Origin: Dipteris shenzhenensis
Taxonomy: Eukaryota > Polypodiophyta > Polypodiopsida > Gleicheniales
NCBI GenBank assembly: GCA_047967505.1
Contig: CM106540.1
Strand: one strand, 5' to 3'
DNA: 64,000 nt
Shown: piece after piece, positions 23,601-35,600 of the stretch
Layout of the letters: the number at the start of each line of letters is the position of its first letter
Position numbering within the stretch: position 1 is the stretch's first letter
The notes under the pieces: generated by a model
What the model was told of the DNA's origin: nothing
The model's database searches: none
Seen by the model: the letters and a program-made list of their open reading frames with translations, nothing else
Program-made: the position numbers and the translations under genes

Positions 23601-26600
23601 ACAACGTCCACCAAATTGATGAACTACCCGATGGTGTGAACCAGACGAGGCAAACAATCTACAACCTTAGTCTTTTTCTCTGATCCCGTAAAATAATTTC
23701 CCAGCTCGTCGAACGGCTTCACGATCATAGCTCGTTAAAGTTAACAAAGAATCTGAGCAACAGACCGACGCTTCACCAACCGTTCTCACACCTTCACAGA
23801 TCGCTTGGCTTTGATACCAAATTGATACGTACAAATCTCTTAACGCCTAATATTTCACACCAATCACGGGCATAGGCACACAGATTATCCTCCCAGCCAA
23901 CCTCGATGGTAGCAAGCTCTCAGGATGATTACATTACGTGAAAGCTCCTGCTTGCCAAATCCCAACGAGCCCCAATTCCCTAGATGGATCTAGTATGCCA
24001 CATGTCTTTGTTCTAAGGTACCTCCTAAATGCATCATTTACCCCTCTCTTGGGATATCATTGAATCATTTGCCCCTTGGCACATTTAATGCATTTAGACC
24101 CTTTAGCCTTAGATCCACCTAGTCTAGTGCCATATCTCCCTCACCAAGGACCTTGACTTTAATTCCTTTTTGATCATTTACGTAAAGCCCAACAAATATA
24201 ATACAAATATTGATCCTTTAAAGGAAAATGTTGACCGACCCTTCCGAGGTCATGTTACCTCAACTTGAGCGTAACACTATGGACTCCTGTCCCATGGTAG
24301 TGTTGGAGATCTCTGCTCCTATTGCGAGCCCCTATATGAGGAGGACAAGGGTGCAGTAGATCTGAGTAGTTGCAGGTAGGAAGAAGGGGAGTAGAGAGGT
24401 TTAAACTTTAAAGTTTACATGCCCTCAGATCAGGGCCATTTTGATGCACCTAAGGCTGCTGGTAAGGAGCCCATTTTTGCCAGCACACATGCCTTATAAA
24501 GGCCAAAGAGCAAGGGATGGGAGAGGGCAGAAACAGCCCCAAACTGGTCGTCATCAGGTTTGCCACATCCCCTACTCAAGTTGGGTCATAGCAGACCCAG
24601 GTTAGTCCTTGGGTTGGGCCCTCAGTCAGCCCTACAAGCAGGCTGGTCGGCCTGGTTTGAGCTCCTATCAGGCTTATACAAGGGAGCTATTCAGATCCTC
24701 CCACACAGCCCACAGAAGCCCTTCTAGTGTAGTCCTCCCCCACATCCTTCATACTAGCCCTCTCTTTCTAAAATGACTCATAGTGCTAATCCCACTATCT
24801 TGTCTTGTTTTCCACCTCCGGTACAAGGATTTGCTTAGTGTGGGACGTGTAGGCTTTCTTGGTCAATGGCTTAGTGTGTTGACAGTAGATGGCGAGGCTT
24901 TTCATCATATTTTGGTTGCCATCTTTTTATTCTTACTTTTTCACCAATTGTTTGGACTTGCTTTCCCGTATTTTCACCACTTGAACTTACTTCCTTGTTC
25001 CAAGTTTCAACTAGACAGTAGCTCAGAGAGAACTATGCTTTATATCTGAAATTCTTGCTGTTTACATGTTGATGCTATGCTAGAGGTTGTTTTCTTCAAT
25101 AATAGTGTCTGTTGCTCGTTTACATAGGATTGCTTATATTCTTAAGCATTTGTGCTGTCGACTGCAGATCAAAACAGCAAGAGAATTGTCATGGCATTAC
25201 AAAGTGGTCTAAAAAGTGAGCTCACATGGGCGTTAAACACCCTTACATTACTGTCCTTCAAAGAAAAAGATGATCCAAGGAAAGATGCGACTCCTCTTGC
25301 CAAAATTCCAGGAGTTCTTGATGCTCTCTTGAATGTGGTCAGCAACTGTCCCTCTCATTGCACCCTTTATTTCTTAAAGTTATCCTTTCAATTGGAACAG
25401 TTTCCCACTTGAATTCAAAAGCCACTAAGGTTAACTCCTTATTGCATCCACGTTTTTTGATCATTTTTAAAAGGCAGAACTGTTGCCCAAGTTTCTATAG
25501 TGCTTCTGTGATTTGTATCAAAACCTGTTTCCCTGTCTGGTGGCTCTGTGATTTCATTAGAAGGATGGGACATGAGCTCTGATTCCATGTAGAAAAATAA
25601 GAGGAGAGCAATTCTATCAATGGTGGAAGAGCTCAATGAAGAAGAATATTGGCTTCTATTACATCCAAGTATCTTCCACAGATTTGGAGAGCAAGTGCAA
25701 CTGATGGGAGGCTTAAGACTTTGCACAAGAATGTCCAGCCCATTCCTCAAGTCTTCAATGTATAGATGGGGACAGCAGACCACTTATCTCTAGAACACGG
25801 TTCACACATATGATCATGTTCGATGCGTACCGTTTGATATGAGTGCAGTACTAAACGAACTAAAAAATCTTAGGTGTAAGTTCGATACAAAAAAAAAAGA
25901 GAGATATTTTAGAGTTTTAGAGTAAGTTTTAGAGAAAGTGATGGAGGAGGGGGGTGAGGGAGCTTGATGGAGAGGGAGGGGGAGCTTGATGGAGATGGAG
26001 GGGGAGCTTGATGTAGAGGGAGGGGGAGAGGGAGAGGGAGAGGTAGAGGGAGATGGAGATGGAGAGGAGAGAGGGAGATGGAGAGCGAGAGGAAGGGAGA
26101 GGGAGATGGAGAGGTGGGCAGCGGGCTGCTTGATGGCTAGGGAGATGGAGAGGGAAGAGTGCTTGGTGGAGAGGGGGAGGGGTGAGAAGGGTATATATGC
26201 AGGTTTGGAGGAGAGGCTGGCCTCAAATGTTCAAAAACGGGCAGAAAATGGGCAGAAAATGAAAACCCTAATAGGCCAAAGCCCTAAAAAACAGTCGACC
26301 GTATAGGACCGTATGGAGTGGAGCAGAAGGGAACGTTCCGTACGTTGAACGTAGGCAACCCTGCTCTAGAAGCTACGTGATTTCAAATGGGGACAAGTTT
26401 TCAATAAAATCTGTAGAAGCTCTAGAGAGATGTAACCCTGGAACTTTTCAAATTGCTGATGTGGCAGATGAGCGCTGACAGGGATTATGATGATGATATG
26501 GTGCCCTTGTGTGGGACCCACGGGGATCACCATACATATCAATTATCTCTAGAAACTACATGATTACAAATGGGGGACAAGTGTTCAATAAAATCTGTAG

Positions 26601-29600
26601 AAGTTCTAGAGAGATGTAGCCTGAGATCTTCTCAAATTGCAGTATCTGTGGATGTGCCACATGAGCGCTGACAGGAATTACTATAATGATATGGTGCCCT
26701 TGTGTGGGACCCATGTGGACCACCATGCGTATTATTTGGATTTTGGCAGGGGAATGCATCATTGCTTTGTTCTCATTAGAGCTTTCCAATGGCCAATGAG
26801 ATATTATATGAAAGTTATAAAGAGATATTGCAAGAAATAAGTGGCTGCCCATTTAGAAAACATATGTACATGAGGATAATAGGCATTATGGCTTCCAACG
26901 TGCATGTTTCGAAATCTTTCATGCTTGAAGAAACTCGTTATTTTTTATATTGTATTTTATATTTATTTATTTACAGATACAGATACAGATACAGATACAG
27001 ATACAGATACAGATACAGATACAGATACAGATACACATACACATACACATGCATGCATGGATGCCACAATCAACACTTTTTTTTTTGGGGGTGAAATCCA
27101 CAATCAACACACACGCACGCGCGCGTGCACGTAGGCATCCGCCAATGCGTGCCCTCACACTGTGCGCACATAGGGAAAGAAAGATATATTAACGTCTTTG
27201 GGAGGCCTCACGGGCCTACGAGACATGGTACAATAAAAAAGGTAGATCATGCAAGTCACTATGGGCTGAAGCAAATGACTCACAAAGGCCTTTGCTGAGT
27301 GCTATTCTAATAATCTCAAAAAGCTGAAACACTCAAAACTACTGCTCAAAATACATAGTAGGTGCCATGGTGGCTCTCCGATGAGTATGGAAACCTAAAG
27401 TTATGTTACGAGTTTGTCCTAGCTCTCCTGCAATCTCACATGTAGTTCGTGAGTTGCCTCCCTCACTTCCTCTTCCTCCACTTCCTCCTCCTTTAGTTCC
27501 TTTAACTTCCTCAGTCCCAAGAGTTTTTGCTTCCCGAGACTATAAAAGAAGACTACTCTACCTAGATAGATTAATGTCACTAGGTCTTTTTTCAATAAAA
27601 GTTTTTGAAAAATAGAATGTCAAAGTTCTTTTTAAACTTCAATACACCTTGGAAAACTTCTCTTTTGAGGATTTGAATCTAACTAAGCTCCATTATATAC
27701 AACTTAAAACTTCATTGGATCGCTTCTTAAAAGTAAAAGCTTCCTTTCAAAGCAAAGAAGTCTATCTAAATAAGGAACTCTTGATTTGTATTTTTACTTC
27801 TCCCTCACTTGATAAGATAGGATTTAACTCCATTTTGAAGTCTCCTGAAGTAATGGATTCTCTCTCTCATTTTGTGAGAAGAATTTGGAAGCATCCAGTA
27901 GTAGCTTGGAAGTATGTAAAACTTTAGGACAAAAGGCTTTCAACTATGGAGAGATAGGTAAAAGGCTTTCAGAGCATTCAAAATCTTCTATCCTTAAAGA
28001 ACCTTGTTGTTGTAAAAGTAAGAGATTCCAAAGCTTTATTGAGCTGATTTAGGACATGTAGTCACAGGTGATACCTCAATTTTGCTTTCTAGTAACCTAA
28101 GAGACCTTTTCATGAAAGGCATGAAATTTCGGTTGTACTCTTTTAAAGAGTCTTGCCTTTTAAAAGCTATCAATAAGGGAATCTCAAAGTTTGTTTTGCA
28201 ATTAGAAAAATGTTTAGGAGTTAAAAATATCTTATCAGAATGGAAAGGGAAGATTTTGAAGAAAGTTGCTTTGAAACTAGAAGAAGTCCCTTCGGTTAAT
28301 TGCTCAAAGAAAAGTAACCATCTTTCTAAAGAAGATGAAACTCTTCTTCGAAAATTCCATAGGAATTTTGTCATTTCTTATGTGGACAAATGTTCCAATA
28401 ACTTTGTTTTTATTTGCAAAAAGTTTTACTTAAGAATGTCTTTTGAGAGAAGTGAACTCGTCTGCCAAAACTTAGGCCCTTGCCTTAGTTTCTCAAAAGG
28501 ATTTGATCTCAAAACATCATAGTTTTTGCAAGTCTTCTGGGTTGGTTTGCAATCCAAGCATACCTTTTCTTTGTGCTGCTTGGAAGTTTCACAAAACTCC
28601 AAAAAAGCCAAGATTTATTGTAGTTGCTTGTGAGACTACTTTGACGGATGTCTCGAAATGGCTAAGCTATTGCCTCAAAGCCATGTTGCCTAGTGTCCAT
28701 GAACTTTGGAGGGACTTATCAAAAGAGGCAGATGTCCCCTCGCACTCAAAGCTGGATTTTAATGACTTTGTAGGAGTGATTCCTGTTGTAAAATTTTTTA
28801 ATTTTTCTCGAAGCATTCAGGAAAAAGAGTCTCCTATTCTCCTTCAAACCTATGATTTTACCACGCTTTACACAAAGATCGAGCTGGAAGACTTGAAGTT
28901 TAGAATTAAAAAGCTAGTGGCTGAAGTTTTTAAGTTGAGATTTGACAAAGATAGATGCAAAGTGCTAAAAGTTGAGAAACTAGCCTTATGCTTTTACTTG
29001 TTGTGGCTAAAAAATAAAGATCATGACATAGGTTCTAAAAAGAAAAGATACACAAAGGTAGTAAGTGTGGAAGATGTTTGCTCTTGGATAGATTTTCTTT
29101 TAGATAATCTTTACATCACAATAGGTGATTCTTTGTTTCAACGAGTTATAGGAATCCCCACGGGCACTAATTGTGCCGTCTTTTTAGCAAACTTTTATCT
29201 TTTCACTTATGAATTTGAGTTTATGCAACGTCTTATTTCTATCAATACCTGCCCTATCATTTTACATTGCAAATCAGCCACAACAGCAGCGTAATCAGCC
29301 AATGCATGATGCTGCAGCAGGTCCAAATGGACAGCCCGCAGTGGCGGAAGATGTACTACGGGACATGCCACCTTTGGAAGACCTCCCAGGCATAATTCTG
29401 CAGCCTGATCTACTAGAACAGCAACCTGTTTTAGGTGAGCAGCAAATTGGACAGCAAGACCAATGGGTCCGAAGGTCCACTAGACAAATGAAACCACCAG
29501 ATAGATTTGTTCCAGGAGCAGGCCTGTTACAAGGAAGCCGTGCAAATGCATGATAAAAGGCTATGGGAACTAGCCATGAAGTCTGAAATGGACAGTCTCC

Positions 29601-32600
29601 ATAAAAATGGTACTTGGGAATTGGTGCAGTTGCCTAAGGGCATGAAAGTACTACCATGCAAGTGGGTGTATAGATTGAAAGTCACACTTGGAGCTAAGCC
29701 AAGGTATAAAGCCAGGTTGGTTGCCAAGGGCTTTAAGCAGGAGTATGGTGTTGATTTTGATGAGATTTCTCCAGTGGTTAAGATGACCACACTCAGGATT
29801 GTACTTGCTTTGGTTGCATGTGAGAATTTGGAATTATGCCAAATGGATGTGAAGACAGCCTTTCTTCACGGTGATCTTCATGAGGAGATCTACATGCAGC
29901 AGCCATAAGGATTTGCAGTCAAGGGCAAGGAGTCACTTGTATGCAAGCTTAAAAAGAGCCTTTATGGGCTGAAACAGGCACCAAGGGAATGGTATAAGAA
30001 ATTTGATACCTTCATGAAGTCCCAAGGTTTCAGGAGAAGTGATGACGATCACTACTTATATACCAAAAGGGCTGCAAATGGCAGCTTAATCATTCTCATT
30101 TTATATGTGGATGACATGCTTATTGCTGGTAGAGCTCGTAAGAAGCTTGATGACCTTAAGAAAAGATTGCATGAGGCCTTTGATATGAAGGACCTTGGTG
30201 ATGCAAATCACATACTGGGAATGCGGATACGGAGAGACAGGGGACAGCGTTTGTTGTATTTGTCTCAGACCGAATATATTGGCAAAGTATTGCACAGGTT
30301 TCATATGGAGGGGGGGAAAACCCTTAGTTCTCCATTGCCTCCGTATGTGAAACTCAGTGCAATGGACAGCCCACACTCAGATGCTGATAGGGCTGAAATG
30401 GCCAAGATTCCGTATGCTTCAGCTTGTGGCAGTCTCATGTCTGCCATGGTTGCTACCAGACCTGATATTGCATTTGCAGTGGGAGTGGTTAGCAGGTATA
30501 TGGCAAATCCAGGCAAGAAGCATTGGAATGCAGTGAAAGGTATCATGAGATACCTGAAGGGCACACAGGAGTTGTGCATATGCTTTGGCAAGCGAGATGC
30601 AAAGGTGCATGGTTATGTGGATTCAGATTTTGCTGGTCATCCCGATAACCGGAAGTCTACTACCGGTTATGTTTATACATTCACTGGTGTCATGGATGTC
30701 AAGGATGCAGCAGTGCATAGCCTTGTCTACTACGGAAGCTGAATATATAGCTGAATATATTGCAGCCTCAGAGGCATGCAAGGAGGCCTTATGGTTATCT
30801 CGGCTAGTGGGAGATTTGGGCATTACAGGTGATATTCCATTGTTGCATTGTGACAGTCAGAGTGCTATTCAGTTGGCACACAATCCTGTCTTTCATGCAA
30901 AGACAAAGCACATTGATGTGAAGTATCACTTCATCAGGGAGGTGATAGATAATAAGCTAATTCAGCTTGTCAAGATTCACACAGATGATAATCCAGCAGA
31001 TCTGTTGACAAAAGGCTTGCCTGCAGAGCGGTTTGCACATTGCCGACAGTTGATGGGTATAGGTTGAGCCTCATTTATTTTTACTTGAGGGCATATTGCC
31101 TTTAAGTGGGAGGTTGTTGGGGTAAAGGCTCTATGGCCACCCAAGTATAGTTAGTACACTTAGTACTTTATTTGTTAAGTACACTAAGTACACCGTACTT
31201 AGTGTTGTAACCTTATCCTTTCATATAAAAAGCTTCATTGTGTGCTAGGGGAGGCACACACATACATTTTATCCCCACACTTCTTGTGTCTTATCCTGGT
31301 TGTGTGTGTCGGTGTGCTCCCTACTCTCCCTACCACAGTTCAACCTTCTTGACACCTGTTGCCATTACATAGCTAAACATAGATTTTCACAGCCAAACCT
31401 CAACATCTTTCAGCCCTGACCTGAAGGTGCCATTGTCTTGGTATTCAAGAAGTAAGAAGCTGAATGGAGGTCTTGCAGGATATCAAGCTGAGACGGGAAA
31501 CATCCTTAAATGAAAGGAGAGTGGAGTGTGGACTTTGTAAGATAAAAGGGGATCAATATGCTAAGGGTAAAAGACCTATGGACTATAAGAGTAATATTCC
31601 TCCAGTGACAACAGTGTGGAGGCTGTTCATTGGCTAAAGGAGGGTTTATGATTCTGTGAGGGAGAATTATGCAGGCTTTCAGAATAACATCAGTTCCCAG
31701 CATGCGGTGCTCAAGACTAGCAAGGTAAGCATGGAGATATCATTTTGGTATGCCAAAGCAGGGAGGACTGATTTTATAAATCTAGATCCTTTCATGGGTG
31801 ACCTGCCCTGCTCAGAAAATAGCATGAGTGACACCACAGCCAAGATTGAGTCCAATGAAGGTAATGATTCCTGTAGTGGGCTGTTCAGTTGGGTAAAGGA
31901 GGGTTTATGAGGTCTGCAAGGGAGAATTATGCAGAGTTTCAGAATAGAATGAATTTCCAGCATGCAATGCTCAAGACTAGCAAGGTAAAAATGGAAGATA
32001 TCATTTTGGTATGCCCAATCACCAGAGGTTGGAGTCGTCACGAAATGGATGGATTTCATTACAGCAGTGGGAATCTCACAAGAAAGGAGCCAAGAAGATT
32101 TTGAGGTACATTGAAAATAGTATTTGGTTTGGGTTGGAATATACCAGAGATGGATAATTTTTATTGTGAGGCTGTTATGATACAGATTGGGCTGCTGACA
32201 TTGACGATACAATACGCTGTTGTTTCTCTTTGGGCACAGCAGTTGTTCTTGGTGCACCTACCATTTCATTTTTGGCCATGGAATTTGTTGTCTTGGAGCT
32301 CAGAGTGTATTCGATTATGGTGGTTTGTGGAAGGTTTGGGTTTATTTTATAATGTATTTGGCAATGGTGGTGTTTGGAAGGTTTGACGACCTCTTATGAA
32401 GGGCTACACTTACTTGTTTTGTGACACCAAGACTTATATTGATTTCTCAGAGAATCTTGCATATCATGCTTCAAAAAGACACATGGTGTATCCCCCATCA
32501 TCTTGTTTGGAAACCTATTCAAGGGCAAACAATTGCTAGTATTTGTGAAGGGGAGGATGAGCATTGAGATCACCGCCAAGCTTGAGTGCGTCAAATTTGA

Positions 32601-35600
32601 ATGGCTTGTCTCTTTTAAATTAAGCATGAAGGTGTTAGAAATGAATGCATCAATGGATGAATTGTGTAACAATGCTAATGTTGGATTAGCTAATGCACCC
32701 TGAAAGAGTTGTATATAATGAAAGGGACTGAAGGGGGAAGAAGAGCAAGCACAAGAGAGTGAGAGAGAGTGAAGACTCAAGGTGTGTGGGTGTGAAGTGA
32801 TGAGCCACACCACAAACTCATTTGTTTTTTATTAGGATTAGGTTTACCCTATGACTGTCTTAAGACAGTCATAGGTGTCCTATCTTTAATGAAAGGTTGG
32901 CAATGTGCCTTTACCCCAACAACCTCCCACCTAAAGGCCAATGTGCCTAAAGGGGAGAAAAGAATAAAAATTACAGCAATATACAGTTACTGTATTCAAG
33001 ACCATAAAATAAGAATGGTCTCATCCTAATCCCATGATGTGGCGGCAATGTGCAAACCGCTCTGTAGGCAAGCTCTTAGTGAGCAAATCTGCAGGATTAT
33101 CATCAGTATGCACTTTCACAAGCTCAAGTCGCTTGTCTTCCAGTACCTCCCTGATGAAATGATATTTCACTTCTATGTGCTTGGTCTTCTGATGAAAGAC
33201 CGGATTCTTTGCCAACATGATAGCACTCTGACTATCACAATGCAAAACTGGCATATCTCCTGTAATGCCCAAATCTCCCACCAGCCGAGTAAGCCATATT
33301 GCTTCCTTGCAGGCCTCAGTGGCTGCAACATATTCAGCTTCAGTGGTTGACAGTGCAACACATTTCTGCAACCGAGACACCCATGATATAGCACCTCCTG
33401 CAAATGTGAAAATATAACCGGTAGTAGACTTCCGGTTATCTGCATTCCCTGCATAGTCTGAATCTGTAAAACCATGCACCAATGCATCCTGCCTACCATA
33501 GCATATGCACAAGTCTTTGGTACCCTTGAGATACCTCAAGACACCTTTCACTGCTTCCCAGTGCCGCTTGCCTGGATTTGCCATATACCTGCTGATGACT
33601 CCCACCGCAAAAGCAATATCCGGACGAGTGGCAACCATGGCATACATCAAAGAACCAACTGCAGATGCATACGGAACCTTGGCCATTTCAGCCTTATCAT
33701 CATCTGATCTGGGGCTGTCCTTACTGCTGAGTTTTAAATGTGGAGGCAACGGGGTACTAATAGACTTCCCCCCCTCCATTTTAAAGCGCTGCAGTACTTT
33801 GTCAATGTACTCTTTCTGTGACAGAAACAAAAGTCCCTTGGACCTGTCACGAGTAATCCGCATGCCAAGAATATGATTTGCATCACCCAAGTCTTTCATG
33901 TCAAAAGACTTATGCAGTTGTTTCTTCAAAGCACTAATCTCATGCTGAGATTTACTGGCAATAAGCATGTCATCCACATATAGAATGAGTAGCATCAAAC
34001 TGCCATCCTTTGCCCGTTTGGTGTACAAGCAATGATCGGTCTCACACCTATGATACCCTTGGGACTGCATGAAGGTATCAAACTTCTTGTACCATTCTCT
34101 TGGCGCCTGTTTGAGTCCATACAAGCTCCTCTTGAGCTTACACACAAGCTGCTCTTTCCCTTTAACAGCATATCCCTCTGGCTGACTCATATAGATCTCA
34201 TCATGGAGATCTCCGTGAAGAAAAGCTGTCTTCACATCCATTTGACATAAATCCATGTCTTCATGAGCAACAAGAGCTAACACTGCTCTCAAAGTAGTCA
34301 TCTTGACTACAGGGGAAAAGATCTCATCAAAGTCAATGCCCTTCTCCTGCTTAAATCCCTTGGCAACCAATCTGGCCTTATACCTTGGTAAAGCATTTGA
34401 ATCCACTTTGACTTTGTAAACCCACTTGCATGGCAAAACCTTTCTGCGTGCAGGTAGCTGCACCAAGTCCCATGTATCATTTTGAAGTAGGGAGTCCATT
34501 TCTGACTGCATGGCTTTCTCCCACTTCTTTTTCTCTGTTCTTCCCATAGCTTCCTTGAAGCTGAAAGGCTCACCACAATCTGTCAGCATGATAAAATCAG
34601 CCACATTATTGGCTCTTGGAACAAACCTGGCAGGAGGCCGTTGTGCACGGGTGCTCCTCCTAACAAGATGTTCCAGATTAGGCTGCTGTCCAGCCTGTTC
34701 TTCATGCATGACGGGTGGCTGTACCACCATATCTGGCTGTTCTACAGCCCCATCTGCTGGCATATCCAGTGGTGCATCATTGGCAAAATTATCTGGCTGA
34801 TTTTCAGCCTGTATACCCTCTTGAACAGGGTGATCTGCAGCAGCCTGCTGCTGCATATAAATGGGCATTCTTTGTTGTCCAACATCATCATAAATAACCC
34901 TCCTGTATTCCACAGGTTGCACGGGTTCCTTGTGTACACTATCCTCTTTAAAGATGACATCATTGCTGCGTATAATCTTCCGTTTAACGGGATCCCATAA
35001 CCTGTACCCCATTTCACCTTCGTCACCATAACCCATAAAGATGCATCTGATAGACTTTGGATCCAGTTTGGTGCGAAGTTCTTTGCGTATATGAGCAAAG
35101 CACTCGCAGCCAAATACACGTAAGTGCTTATATGAAGGTGGCTTGCCAGACCACACCTCCTCTGGCACTTTCAACTCCAAAGCCTTGTTTGGCGACCTGT
35201 TAATAATGTGAATTGCTGTTTGCACGGCTTCTGCCCAAAAACCATGGGGTATTGCAGCATAAGACAACATACATCGAACCTTCTCCTGAATAGTTCGATT
35301 CATACGCTCACTTGCACCATTTTGAGATGCATTATGAGGGGCTGTGAGTTCCTGTTTGATGCCCTTAGCTTGGCAAAACTGCACAAAAGCATGTGACACA
35401 TACTCACCCCCATTATCGGACCTGAGGCATTTCAGCCTGCGACCTGTCCGATTCTCAACCTGAGCGACAAACTTCTTGAAAGCATCTAAGGCATCTCCCT
35501 TATGCTTCAAGAAATAGACCCACACTTTGCGTGTGGCATCATCAATGAAAGTAATAAAATATTTTGCACCCCCTAGTGATAACTGTGGCATCTCACACAA

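Larger units (their letters stand above)
6038..24276 (-). mobile_element. Ty3/gypsy element J, nested and internally rearranged
   Basis: Terminal repeats of 454 bp (left split by copia A) start TGATACGTAC and end GTAACA, and are flanked by the 5-bp duplication CTATG at 6033-6037 and 24277-24281. The tRNA-iMet-type priming site (minus-strand TGGTATCAAAGC, 23808-23819) sits inside the right LTR, so the element runs right to left. Inside are gypsy integrase on the minus strand (12430-16842) and gag-protease-RT-RNase H-integrase on the plus strand (16843-19845). Copia A, copia F, LTR H and element G lie within it. About a dozen differences between the two LTRs, counted by eye, make J older than copia A. 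Confidence 0.88.
29270..31342 (+). mobile_element. Copia C: 3' half of a copia element with one LTR
   Basis: Starts inside pol just before [18 protein letters not shown] and runs through RT and RNase H to a polypurine stretch (gtgggaggt, 31106-31114) and a 3' LTR 31115-31342 (TGTTGGGGTAAAG...AGTTCA). Related to copia A and B by protein and by the LTR start TGTTGGGGTAAAGG. No 5' half is present and no target duplication was found. Confidence 0.8.

Noticed and set aside
25986-26306. Glu/Gly-rich frame of 106 codons
   Set aside because: Entirely within the purine minisatellite.
26904-27134. Open frames with YRYRYR or DTDTDT runs
   Set aside because: Produced by the ATACAG microsatellite in different frames; no conserved protein.
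28503-29294. Reverse transcriptase as a telomerase (TERT) or domesticated gene
   Set aside because: It has no TERT RNA-binding domain, contains frameshifts and stops, and stops before motif C. Penelope-like element decay explains it better.
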